From positions 421,674 through 485,673 of the forward strand of contig CBDCUQ010000001.1 of assembly GCA_965222835.1 (NCBI GenBank): a DNA stretch of 64,000 bases. Direction: 5' to 3'. Under the pieces are notes generated by a model. That model ran no database searches, was not told where the DNA came from, and was given only the letters and a program-made list of their open reading frames with translations. This document shows positions 26,609 through 34,731 of this stretch, piece after piece. The translations under genes and the position numbers were made by a program. Source of the DNA: CBDCUQ01 sp965222835. Lineage in GTDB: Bacteria > Pseudomonadota > Alphaproteobacteria > Rhizobiales > Hyphomicrobiaceae. Position 1 is the first letter of the stretch. Every line of letters begins with the position of its first letter.

Positions 26609-28408
26609 TCAGCCCCCGGAAACGCGCGCGATAATCATGCGCACCATGTCGTACGCCTGATCGCCAAAACGCGCCAACACGCCACCCAGCACAGCTGCCG
26701 TTATCCAGCCCGCCCACATCTTTGCCGTGCGCGCGTAATTTATCGACACACGCACATCGATCACCTTGTCGGGCAACGCGGTCTCAGCCGCCAATCCCTC
26801 ATGATCCACCGTGCGCGCCGAAACCACCAGCTGCAAACGCTTCTTCCCGCGCTCCTTGGCCGTAATCACCCATCGCCACCGCGCTGAGTCGCTCTCGGGC
26901 AGATTGAGAATATTCTCGATCCATTGGGTCTCGGGTGACGCCGTCTCGATCGTAAATCCCCCGTCAGGGGCCCTCAAACGAACCGTCATCGCCCGCGTAA
27001 TGCTGATCTCATGCCGGTAGGCCGCACCGCCGCTTTGAATGCGTTCAGCAAGATTCTTGACGTCGGCCCTGGCAATCAGTGCCTCCGCAACGACCGGCAC
27101 ACCGACCCGCATCTTCCGTGGCAGGTTCTCCTGCAACTGCCCCGCCTCGACGGACGCCCGCCCGCCTTGACCCGCCCGGCCAGCAGCAGACGACCGCGGC
27201 CGGCGCGCATCAAGCCGATCGAGCGCGTCAGCCTGCGGCGGACGCATGTGTGGCGCACCTGTCCAGGGAGGCTGAGAACCAGGCGCAGCAGCGGGACTTT
27301 GTCCCCCCGCGGACGTTTGAGGCTGTGGAAACCCTGCCGGAGGGGGACTGCTGCCAACAGGAAGCGGGCCGCGATTGGTTGGCGGCGCCATGGGCGGCGG
27401 TACACGCCTCGGCGCCGGCGCCGGTTGCGACGGCGATATCGGCGGCGGCGCCCAAGTCTGTTGCGGCGGCACCGGAGCACTCTGATCTGGTTGCCCGTGT
27501 GGTGGCGCTGGCGTCCGCGCCTGCTGAGCGTCCGCCGGACGCCGCCCTTCGGCCGGAGGCGGACGGACGAGCTGCCAATCCGGCGCTCCCGGGTCAAAAT
27601 CAGATTTGACGGGAGGACCGGAAATCCCGGCTCCAACAGCCCCCGGTTTGCCGCGCCGAATGCTGGCCACGGCCTCATCGAGCGACGTGTCGGGTTTGGA
27701 CTTGGCAGAAGGTGGTTGATCCGTCGTGGCGCTTGTCGCGTCCGAATCTCGATCGGCAGGCGCACTCGGGCGCCGCTCCACCGGACTGCCGGTCTTCGGC
27801 TCCTGGGCGGACGTCTTTTCCCCGAGCGCCTCTTGAGCCGCCGCGCCCTCATCCTTCGCAGCCACCGCCGATTTCGGTCTTGAAGCCTCAGCCCTGTCGC
27901 CGCCTGAGGATGCAGCCTGCGCTTCAGTGGACCCCCGCGGCGCGCTCGCCGCTTTTTGTAGGGCCCGAATGGCCTGCTCGAACGTCAGCCCCTGTGCCCG
28001 CAGCATATGCGCAGCAGGACTCTTTCCGTCGCCAACGATGGCTGCGAGAACGATCGCTCCATTAATCTCCCGCCTACGGCTTTGCTGGGCCGCCGTCGCA
28101 GCAGCTTCGAGAATCTTGCGCAATTCCGAGGAAATTGCTGACGCAGGGGGCCCGCTCGCCGGATCGACCCGGTCTTCATGACGTCCGAGGTATCCGGAAA
28201 CGTCACTCATCAGGCGCGAGATATCCACATTGCTGGACTTCAAAATGATGCTTGCCTCCGGATCATCCGCCAGCGACAGCAGAAGATGCTCCAGAGTGAC
28301 CTCACGATGTGTCTGGGCCGCCGCGTACTCGGCCGCACGCGTCAGCGTCGCCTTGAGAAACGGCGACATCGGTATTCGGCCAAGCTCATCGACGATCATT
28401 GTGGTCAT
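26609..28408 (-). CDS. Membrane-anchored protein with a Clp N-domain and Pro-rich linker, no ATPase
   Basis: A 599 aa protein of unrecognised function. Order: residues 1-150 form a double Clp_N repeat (FLKATLTRAAEYAAAQTHRE, VTLEHLLLSLADDPEA, then INGAIVLAAIVGDGKSPAAH), the adaptor- and substrate-binding module of ClpA/ClpB; residues about 155-420 are a low-complexity Ser/Ala/Pro-rich linker; residues about 430-565 are a beta-rich domain (YRHEISITRAMTVRLRAPDG, ETQWIENILNLPES, WRWVITAKERGKKRLQLVVS); the end has one membrane helix (MWAGWITAAVLGGVLARF). No Walker motif occurs, so it is not a chaperone ATPase. The C-terminal anchor leaves the Clp domain probably cytoplasmic. ATG at 28408 has only a weak ribosome site. 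Confidence 0.8.
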   Translation of the reverse strand: MTTMIVDELGRIPMSPFLKATLTRAAEYAAAQTHREVTLEHLLLSLADDPEASIILKSSNVDISRLMSDVSGYLGRHEDRVDPASGPPASAISSELRKILEAAATAAQQSRRREINGAIVLAAIVGDGKSPAAHMLRAQGLTFEQAIRALQKAASAPRGSTEAQAASSGGDRAEASRPKSAVAAKDEGAAAQEALGEKTSAQEPKTGSPVERRPSAPADRDSDATSATTDQPPSAKSKPDTSLDEAVASIRRGKPGAVGAGISGPPVKSDFDPGAPDWQLVRPPPAEGRRPADAQQARTPAPPHGQPDQSAPVPPQQTWAPPPISPSQPAPAPRRVPPPMAPPTNRGPLPVGSSPPPAGFPQPQTSAGGQSPAAAPGSQPPWTGAPHMRPPQADALDRLDARRPRSSAAGRAGQGGRASVEAGQLQENLPRKMRVGVPVVAEALIARADVKNLAERIQSGGAAYRHEISITRAMTVRLRAPDGGFTIETASPETQWIENILNLPESDSARWRWVITAKERGKKRLQLVVSARTVDHEGLAAETALPDKVIDVRVSINYARTAKMWAGWITAAVLGGVLARFGDQAYDMVRMIIARVSGG

Positions 28409-28736
28409 CGCCAATCTCTAAGTCACAACGGCGCCCCGCCGTCCTGGAACGCACCCAGACTACATCACCTCAAGCCCCAAAGGACTGCGCAAAAATGCGA
28501 CAATCCCAAAGGAAGATATGCCGCTATTCGCCCCGCACGAGCAAGCACGGGAGAGGTCCGCAAACAGCCGGAATTGTTAGTCGTAGTTCGAGATTGTGAG
28601 GGAAATCCGTTGTCCCTCGCAGGTTCCCCGGTATAAGTGCTGCCGTCCCTGTCCGCATGGCCCGGAAGCTGAGGCCTAGCCGCCACACCGGGCGGCGGGA
28701 AATCGAGACGACGAGTGATTACGAAACGGTAGAGGC
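28409..28736. other. Divergent spacer before argB
   Basis: These 328 bp separate the Clp-N protein gene (left) from argB (right). The only regulatory candidate seen is a TTGTCC/TATAAG pair facing argB. No gene is apparent. Confidence 0.5.
28610..28637 (+). promoter_or_regulatory. Candidate argB promoter
   Basis: TTGTCC (28610-28615) and TATAAG (28632-28637) stand 16 bp apart, about 100 nt before the argB start codon. The -10 box is the same as that of the proposed rpmH promoter. Confidence 0.45.
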
Positions 28737-29681
28737 ATGTCCGATAAGGCAAAAGGCCCAATAGTCTCCGATGCGCCCTCAATATCAGCGCACGACCAGG
28801 CACGCATTTTGGCGGAAGCACTCCCCAATATGCTCCGCTATGATGAGCAGACGGTCGTCATCAAATTCGGCGGCCATGCCATGGGCGATGCCGCCCTGGC
28901 AGCTGCCTTTGCCAAAGACATCGTCTATTTGAAGCAGTCTGGGGTCAACCCGATCGTCGTGCACGGTGGCGGACCTCAAATCGCCAGCATGCTCGACCGT
29001 CTCAATCTCAAGTCCAATTTTGTCCACGGCCTGCGCGTTACCGACAAGCCAACCGTCGAAGTCGTGGAAATGATACTGGCGGGCTTGATCAACAAGGACA
29101 TCGTGTCCTCCATCAACCGGCAAGGCGGGAAAGCCGTCGGCATCTGCGGAAAAGACGCCAATCTGATGATCGCCAAAAGGATCACGGAGATGCCGGACCC
29201 TGCGACCAACGTTGTGGGCAAAGTCGACATCGGATTTGTCGGCGATCCTTTGGAAGTCAACCCGCACATTGTCGACGTGATTTCGAAATCCGATCTCATT
29301 CCGGTCATCGCACCCGTCGGCATCAGCCGGGAAGGTGAAACACTCAACATAAACGCCGACAGCTTTGCCTCGGCCCTGGCGGCCCGCATGCAGGCAAAAC
29401 GGCTTTTGCTCCTGACTGACGTCGAAGGAGTCCTCGATAAAGCAGACAATCTCGTCGCCGAGCTTACGATTGACGAAGCCCGGGCTCTTATTCGTGACGG
29501 TACGATATCAGGTGGTATGATCCCCAAGATCGAAGGCTGTATCGAAGTCGTCGAAGCGGGCGTTGAGGCCGTCGTCATTATCAATGGAAAAGTGCCTCAC
29601 GCCGTTTTATTGGAGCTTCTGACCAATCACGGCGCCGGAACACTTGTCGGACAGCGCAATACTGCCAAACGTAAGAGTTGA
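28737..29681 (+). CDS. argB: Acetylglutamate kinase
   Basis: Phosphorylates N-acetylglutamate, the second step of arginine synthesis. The 314 aa protein is of the arginine-sensitive hexameric type with an N-terminal helix (ISAHDQARILAEALPNMLRY). Seen: VVIKFGGHAMGD (phosphate-binding Lys and Gly-Gly), VVHGGGPQIASMLDRL, the acetylglutamate-binding INADSFASALAARM, LLLLTDVEGVLD and SGGMIPKIEGCIEVVEAG. The ATG is at 28737. The HAD phosphatase gene begins 4 nt after its stop. Confidence 0.97.
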   Translation: MSDKAKGPIVSDAPSISAHDQARILAEALPNMLRYDEQTVVIKFGGHAMGDAALAAAFAKDIVYLKQSGVNPIVVHGGGPQIASMLDRLNLKSNFVHGLRVTDKPTVEVVEMILAGLINKDIVSSINRQGGKAVGICGKDANLMIAKRITEMPDPATNVVGKVDIGFVGDPLEVNPHIVDVISKSDLIPVIAPVGISREGETLNINADSFASALAARMQAKRLLLLTDVEGVLDKADNLVAELTIDEARALIRDGTISGGMIPKIEGCIEVVEAGVEAVVIINGKVPHAVLLELLTNHGAGTLVGQRNTAKRKS

Positions 29682-29685
29682 GACG

Positions 29686-30417
29686 GTGAACAAGTGGCAC
29701 TTAGAGCCGGCAGCCACGCCCCGCGGTTTTGACAACACCCGGGTCTGGATATTCGATCTCGACAACACGCTCTATCCGTCAGAATGCAATCTCTTTGCCC
29801 AAGTGGACCACCGCATGGGCGAGTACATCGCCAAGCATCTCGGCGTCCCCTACGCCTATGCGCGCCACCTGCAGAAGAGTTACTACCGCCAATTTGGCAC
29901 CACGCTTTCTGGACTGATGCAGGTTCACAAGATGGAACCGGGTCCGTTTCTCGATTACGTGCACGACATTGACTTGTCCTCTGTCGAAGCGGCACCCGAT
30001 CTCGCGACTGCTATTGGGAATCTACCCGGACGTAAGCTCATATTCACCAACGGCTCCCGGACCCATGCCGAACGCGTCGCCGAAAAACTCGCCATCCTGC
30101 ACGCCTTCGAAGATATTTGCGACATTGCCGCGTGCGGCTTCGTTCCAAAGCCGGAACAGGCCGCCTTCGAGCTCATGATCCAGCAGCATACAATTACGGC
30201 GAGCGAAGCGGCGATGTTCGATGACATGCCGCACAACCTGGAAGCGCCTCACGCCCTTGGTATGACAACCGTGCTTGTCCATTCCGACTACATTGACCAC
30301 CCAGTCCAACGCGAAATGCGCGGCTGGACGACCCTTCCCCGCCATGTTCACCACATGACGCGCGATCTTTGCAGTTTCCTGGCACCATTTACAGAAGCAA
30401 CTCCACCCGCCTCCTGA
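29686..30417 (+). CDS. HAD-family pyrimidine 5'-nucleotidase
   Basis: A 243 aa HAD phosphatase of the pyrimidine 5'-nucleotidase (Sdt1/PYN) subfamily, expected to dephosphorylate UMP/CMP or related phosphates. The start is a GTG at 29686, 4 nt after argB; the open frame extends into argB. Seen: motif I FDLDNTLYP with the two catalytic Asp (24 and 26), cap-region YGTTL-type FGTTLSGLMQVHKMEPGPFL, motif II IFTNGSRTHAER, motif III Lys in GFVPKPEQAAF and motif IV AAMFDDMPHNLEAPHALG. The argB neighbour pairing is common in alphaproteobacteria. Confidence 0.88.
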   Translation: MNKWHLEPAATPRGFDNTRVWIFDLDNTLYPSECNLFAQVDHRMGEYIAKHLGVPYAYARHLQKSYYRQFGTTLSGLMQVHKMEPGPFLDYVHDIDLSSVEAAPDLATAIGNLPGRKLIFTNGSRTHAERVAEKLAILHAFEDICDIAACGFVPKPEQAAFELMIQQHTITASEAAMFDDMPHNLEAPHALGMTTVLVHSDYIDHPVQREMRGWTTLPRHVHHMTRDLCSFLAPFTEATPPAS

Positions 30418-30433
30418 AACAACCTTCCAAACG

Positions 30434-30463
30434 AAAAAAGCCGCCCCATTTCTGGGGCGGCTT
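30434..30463 (-). terminator. Rho-independent terminator of the porin gene
   Basis: On the minus strand a GC-rich stem (GCCGCCCC/GGGGCGGC, extended by AA/TT) with a 6-nt loop is followed by TTTTTT, 29 nt past the porin stop codon. It may also end the convergent HAD phosphatase transcript, which stops 17 nt before it. Confidence 0.88.
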
Positions 30464-30491
30464 CAAGTCAGATTGGGATACTGCTTGTCGC

Positions 30492-31838
30492 TTAGAAGTT
30501 GATAAGCGCACCGAACTTGAAGAGGTCAAACTCCTCGAGTTCATTGTTGCCGTGGACGAGACCAGAGGCTGCACAGCCGAGAGCAGCACCAGCAGCATCA
30601 TCACAGGTGATGTCACCCTCGTAATGCCGCCAAGCGATCCACATGCTCATAGCAGCCGCGTCGATCTCCTGCACGACACCGATGCCGTAGCGCTCAAGCT
30701 CAGCACTCGTGGCACCTGCGCCAGCCAGGAACGTCGAGATCTTGTCGTCATCGTTGCCGTACTCACCGTAGATGACGGTTGCGCCATGCGGGTTCCAACG
30801 GCCGCGGATACCGGCCTTGATGTACCACATGTCGCCTTCAGGATCGGTGGCCCAGAAGCCGAAGTCCTGCTCTTCCGCGGCATACGCGCCGTAGATGAAC
30901 AGACCCGTCGGAACGTGCTGGATGAAGGCACCAACCTGCCAGGCAGAAGCCTCGTGACCCGTCGCGAACACCTGACCGACGCTGAACGGACCCGTTTCGT
31001 CCGTGCTCTCGTTGTAAGCACCGGCAACGGCAAGCTTGATGCCGCCGAACTCACCGGCGTAACGCAGCGAGATCGCCCACATGTCGTCCTCGCCCCAAGA
31101 GGCCGAAAAACCGAACCCAGCGAACGTCGGAGAATCGTAGCGGACCGAGTCGAGCGGATAGCCGTCGCAGTCACCAGCAACCGCACCACCGTTCGGCGCA
31201 CAGTCAGCAAGGTCGAGCCAGGCGAACGGCAGATAAGCACCACCCGAGCGCAGAGCGAAAGCGCGCACGTCATAAAGAACGTAGTTCGCAGGAACCAGCG
31301 AGCCCGAACCGTCGACGATGATCGCCTGGTTGTCAGCAGCCGAAGACTGCTTACCAACGCTGAAGCGGCCAAGCTGATCGCTCTTGATGAACCAGTAGGA
31401 GTTCTCGACCGAAACAGCACCGCCGGACTGAACAGCCGCGAAGACGTTGTTGCCGTCACCGCCGTTGAACTGGTTCACGCCGAGCGAGTCATTGTCCATG
31501 ATCTCGATGTTGAGAACATAACCAGCAGACCAGCCGGGTGCGATCTGAGCTTGGCCAGAGAACTTCACGTGCGTGCCGATCGAGACCGAGCCCGAATCCG
31601 TCACGTAGACGTTGCTCTCGTGGCCATCGTCCCACCACATCACGTTCTGCGTAACCCAGCCCGAGATCGTCAGGCTGACTTTGCGGTTGCCCTTACGGGC
31701 GGTCGTGGCCTCGAGCTCGGCGATGCGCTCTTCGAGGTCAGCGCAGCAATTCCCCCCGAGGTCTGCTGCGGACGCACTCGTCGCAAAACCAGCCATAAGG
31801 CCAGCCGCCGCGAGCGCTGTAATGCTAATCGTCTTCAT
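30492..31838 (-). CDS. Outer-membrane porin, alphaproteobacterial Porin_2 type
   Basis: A 448 aa outer-membrane diffusion channel. The ATG at 31838 has a GGGGA ribosome site. A signal peptide covers about residues 1-24 (MKTISITALAAAGLMAGFAT then SASA). The mature N-terminus shows the family hallmark: a CC-containing head, LEERIAELEATTARKG (coiled-coil, envelope-facing) and RKVSLTISGWVTQNVMWWDD. Alternating aromatic strands follow throughout and the protein ends in Phe (KFGALINF), the signal for outer-membrane insertion. Acidic Asp/Glu-rich loops suggest a cation-preferring pore (inference). Codon use is that of a highly expressed gene, with a clean terminator. Confidence 0.92.
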   Translation of the reverse strand: MKTISITALAAAGLMAGFATSASAADLGGNCCADLEERIAELEATTARKGNRKVSLTISGWVTQNVMWWDDGHESNVYVTDSGSVSIGTHVKFSGQAQIAPGWSAGYVLNIEIMDNDSLGVNQFNGGDGNNVFAAVQSGGAVSVENSYWFIKSDQLGRFSVGKQSSAADNQAIIVDGSGSLVPANYVLYDVRAFALRSGGAYLPFAWLDLADCAPNGGAVAGDCDGYPLDSVRYDSPTFAGFGFSASWGEDDMWAISLRYAGEFGGIKLAVAGAYNESTDETGPFSVGQVFATGHEASAWQVGAFIQHVPTGLFIYGAYAAEEQDFGFWATDPEGDMWYIKAGIRGRWNPHGATVIYGEYGNDDDKISTFLAGAGATSAELERYGIGVVQEIDAAAMSMWIAWRHYEGDITCDDAAGAALGCAASGLVHGNNELEEFDLFKFGALINF

Positions 31839-32130
31839 GCGTATTCCCCACGTTAGAATGAGCGCCCGCTCCTGGGAGACAAACGCGCCGCCGAATTCGA
31901 CGGTCGCAACGCGTGAGCGAACGCGGGTGCCAAGAAAGGCAAACTTGACGGCACCTACGACTGATTCGCGGAGTCCAGACAATGAGAAGCACAGGCGTGG
32001 AGGAGCGGAACAGCCACCGTGTTGCCGTTGCGCCACGAAAGTCTTTCCACAGCTTGAAGAGTGATTCGAGAGTTGCCTTTGCAACAGAGAAAGCAATCGT
32101 CGCGAACCGCCATCAAAGGTTCGCAAAAGA
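31839..32130. other. Porin upstream region
   Basis: About 290 bp between the porin start and the amt terminator. It should contain the porin promoter and leader. No convincing hexamer pair is visible on the minus strand and there is no credible gene. Confidence 0.4.
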
Positions 32131-32160
32131 AAGCCGGGCCCGAATTGGACCCGGCTTTTG
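32131..32160 (-). terminator. Rho-independent terminator of amt
   Basis: On the minus strand an AAGCCGGG/CCCGGCTT stem with an AT-containing loop is followed by a T-rich tail (TTTCTTTT). It lies 31 nt past the amt stop codon. Confidence 0.78.
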
Positions 32161-32191
32161 CAACATCTGGATACGTATAGCAGCCGCGAAC

Positions 32192-33466
32192 TCAGACCCG
32201 GCCTGTACGCACATCCTGTTCGGGATTGGCGCCGATCGAATGAATGGACATGTCCGCGCCTTGGCGTTCCTCGTCGGCCGTCAGTCTCAAGCCGATTGCC
32301 GAGCGCAACACCCCATAGACGACATACCCGGCAGCAAAACCGAACGCCGCACCCATGAGGCTACCAACAAGCTGCGACTGGAAGGTAACCCCACCCAAGC
32401 CACCCAGGGCTTCAAGCCCGAACACACCGCACGCAATGCCGCCCCAAACACCGCAAAGGCCGTGAAGCGTCCAGACGCCAAGAACGTCGTCAATCTTCCA
32501 AACATTGGTGGAAATCTGGAACATCTGGACAAAGAGCACACCGGCCACAGCACCTGTGACCAAAGCCCCGACAGGATGCATGAGATCAGAACCAGCACAG
32601 ACGGCAACAAGACCGGCCAGCGCACCGTTGTGAACGAAGCCTGGATCGTTTCGACCTGCGATGAGGGCCGCAATGATCCCACCGCACATCGCAAGAAGCG
32701 AGTTCATGGCAACCAGCCCGGAAACACCTTCCAGACTCTGCGCGCTCATCACATTAAAGCCGAACCAGCCGATGCAGAGCAGCCATGAGCCCAGGGCCAG
32801 CCAAGGAATCGACGATGGCGGTGTCGCCACGGACCGACCCGTGTCATAGCGACCGATGCGCGCCCCGAGGAGGATGACCGCCGAGAGCGCAATCCATCCG
32901 CCCACGCCATGGACCACGACCGAGCCCGCAAAGTCATGGAATTTTGCACCGAGCGTGGCTTCGAAGAAGTTTGCCTGTAGTTCAAATTTGTCGCCCCAGA
33001 CGATGCCCTCGAACACGGGGTAGCAGAAGCCAACGACGAGCGCCGTTGCCGCCGCTTGTGAGAAGAACTTGGCGCGCTCCGCAATGCCACCGGAGATGAT
33101 CGCCGGAACCGCCGCAGCAAACGTGCACAGGAAGAAGAACTTTACGAGACCTAGCCCCTGCGGACCGAAGTCGCCTCTTGAGATCGTCTCCGCGTTGGCG
33201 AGAAACGTCACGCCATATGCAATCCAGTACCCAATGAAGAAGTAGGTGACCGTCGATATGGCAAAATCGCAGATAATTTTGACCAGAGCATTGACCTGGT
33301 TCTTGTGGCGGACCGTTCCGACTTCGAGGAATGCGAAACCGCCGTGCATGGCGAACACAAGTATCGCGCCAATCAAGATAAAGAAGACGTCACCGCCCTG
33401 CTGAACCTGCTGAAGTTGCTCCATTCCCTTTTGGAGTTGCTCAACTTCCTTTTGAAGTTCTTCCAT
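32192..33466 (-). CDS. amt: Ammonium transporter (Amt family) with N-terminal coiled coil
   Basis: A 424 aa ammonium channel; the family works as an inner-membrane homotrimer. Residues 1-23 consist of three heptads, EELQKEV, EQLQKGM and EQLQQVQ, predicted as a coiled coil ahead of the first helix, in place of the usual signal peptide. Eleven membrane helices follow, with the pore histidines in GSVVVHGVGGW and WTLHGLCGVWGG and the signature FAFLEVGTVRHKN. Start ATG at 33466 with GGGGA upstream. No glnK gene is adjacent, which is unusual. A candidate sigma-54 promoter lies 81 nt upstream and a terminator follows. Confidence 0.92.
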   Translation of the reverse strand: MEELQKEVEQLQKGMEQLQQVQQGGDVFFILIGAILVFAMHGGFAFLEVGTVRHKNQVNALVKIICDFAISTVTYFFIGYWIAYGVTFLANAETISRGDFGPQGLGLVKFFFLCTFAAAVPAIISGGIAERAKFFSQAAATALVVGFCYPVFEGIVWGDKFELQANFFEATLGAKFHDFAGSVVVHGVGGWIALSAVILLGARIGRYDTGRSVATPPSSIPWLALGSWLLCIGWFGFNVMSAQSLEGVSGLVAMNSLLAMCGGIIAALIAGRNDPGFVHNGALAGLVAVCAGSDLMHPVGALVTGAVAGVLFVQMFQISTNVWKIDDVLGVWTLHGLCGVWGGIACGVFGLEALGGLGGVTFQSQLVGSLMGAAFGFAAGYVVYGVLRSAIGLRLTADEERQGADMSIHSIGANPEQDVRTGRV

Positions 33467-33546
33467 TCCCCTGCTCCCCTGCTTTGATCAATTATTGTGC
33501 AACAGCCTGAGATTCTGTCGCAATGATGAGGTGCTAAGCGAAGAGA

Positions 33547-33562
33547 TCAAGATTTGTGCCAG
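33547..33562 (-). promoter_or_regulatory. Candidate sigma-54 promoter of amt
   Basis: On the minus strand TGGCAC-N5-TTGAT matches the sigma-54 -24/-12 consensus (TGGCAC-N5-TTGCA) at all -24 positions and at TTG of the -12 element. It lies about 81 nt before the amt start. Nitrogen-regulated amt genes are commonly sigma-54 and NtrC dependent. Confidence 0.55.
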
Positions 33563-33568
33563 AGAAGC

Positions 33569-33592
33569 GGCAAAGAGATTCCTCTTTGCCGA
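33569..33592. repeat. Perfect 10-bp inverted repeat next to the amt promoter
   Basis: CGGCAAAGAG-ATTC-CTCTTTGCCG is a perfect hairpin with a 4-nt loop. It lies 6 bp upstream of the proposed sigma-54 -24 element and 116 bp after the end of the unknown gene to the right. There is no T-run on either strand, so it looks like a protein site or an RNA stabiliser and not a terminator. Confidence 0.6.
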
Positions 33593-33708
33593 TCAATGAC
33601 TACAGGGAACGGGGCACGCAACGGCAATGCCCGCATGCACAATAAATAGCCACGCGCATCCTGCGTATTGCCTATGGAACGGGCAGAGCCATGCCGGCGC
33701 CTGGAGTT

Positions 33709-34599
33709 TTAGCGAACCCGCCGCGGATTCATGTAGAGGTCGCCCTCTTGCCGCTCCAGTTTGGGGTCGAGTTTTCCAGACCGAATGCCCCGATAAAGTG
33801 ACTGCATATGCTGAAGGCAATCGCGATTGAACACGATCATCCCGGCAAAAAGCTTCATAACGGTCGTGAGCTTCTTGCTGTTATAGCCTTCTTTGACTTT
33901 GCATTTCCATTTGCCGCCGATTGACAGCACCTTGCCATCCAGGTCACCGACAAGCTCGCCGTGCTGATTGTACAGTGCGTAGTCGCCGCCAAAATTGATC
34001 ACGTCGCGGCGCAGCCGGTAAAATTCCGGCTTTCCTTTTTCGTCCATAAGGAAAAACGAGAAATACTCGGGCAAAAACCGCCACTTGTTGGCCGAGCGCT
34101 CAAGATAGATCATGTACTGATCATCATCCGTGTTGATCGAATAGCTCATCACCGGCAAACCGCGCGCGCCGATCGTTTGCTGAACCGAACGTCCGAGCAT
34201 CAAGTCAGCCGTCGCCCGCCATGTCAGGCTGTCGGAGAACAGCTTGAGGACCAGGCGCTTGTCCATGCCCTCTCGCTTTTTCCAAAGCTCCTCGCGATAG
34301 CCGAGCAAACCGGTTCGCTCGCCGTTCTCAATAATCTCAGCGAAGATGTCCATGTCGGACGTAAACTGCCGCGTCTTGGCCTTGTTGCGCGAGCGCTTGT
34401 AGAGGCCGAACTCAACAAAGTTGAAGTTTGTGATCCATACGTCGATCACGAAACGGTGCCACCCGTCTTCGGCAGCGGCCCGCGGCTTTGAACGCTTCCG
34501 GAATCGGGATTTGCTGGCCTCCTCCATGGCATCGCGTGCCGCATCAGCTGCGGCTTGTTGGGCGCGAATGTCGTCTTTCTTGAGCGCACGTGCCGTCAT
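33709..34599 (-). CDS. Unknown conserved-looking protein, possibly tubby/LURP-one-like
   Basis: A 296 aa soluble protein that I do not recognise with confidence. The head is helical and charged (DDIRAQQAAADAARDAMEEA, then basic SRFRKRSKPRA). The middle has aromatic-rich segments (HRFVIDVWITNFNFVEFGLY). The part near 205-245 (NFGGDYALYNQHGELVGDLD, GKVLSIGGKWKCKV) alternates strands and Gly turns in a way that recalls the tubby C-terminal/LURP-one barrel. There is no signal peptide or membrane helix. The ATG at 34599 is clear. Neighbours are amt and yggS; neither explains it. Confidence 0.72.
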   Translation of the reverse strand: MTARALKKDDIRAQQAAADAARDAMEEASKSRFRKRSKPRAAAEDGWHRFVIDVWITNFNFVEFGLYKRSRNKAKTRQFTSDMDIFAEIIENGERTGLLGYREELWKKREGMDKRLVLKLFSDSLTWRATADLMLGRSVQQTIGARGLPVMSYSINTDDDQYMIYLERSANKWRFLPEYFSFFLMDEKGKPEFYRLRRDVINFGGDYALYNQHGELVGDLDGKVLSIGGKWKCKVKEGYNSKKLTTVMKLFAGMIVFNRDCLQHMQSLYRGIRSGKLDPKLERQEGDLYMNPRRVR

Positions 34600-34731
34600 G
34601 GAGAAGTCCCCCGTCTTTCACCCAGCCACCGCAAATGCGATGAGCGAATCAGTTTCTGTTGGGTTGAGACTAGCACCGCGCATCGGCATCGGTTGCCGGC
34701 GCTTGTGGAAAACCAGACGGCATCAAATCCG

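Noticed and set aside
27011..27883. Long open frame on the plus strand opposite the Clp-N protein
   Set aside because: It arises from the Pro/Ala/Arg-rich linker codons, consists of low-complexity Arg-rich sequence, and has no ribosome site.
30369..31856. A 495-codon open frame on the plus strand opposite the porin gene
   Set aside because: It is the antisense shadow of a highly expressed, GC-biased porin gene; the product has no recognisable domains and would run through the porin terminator.
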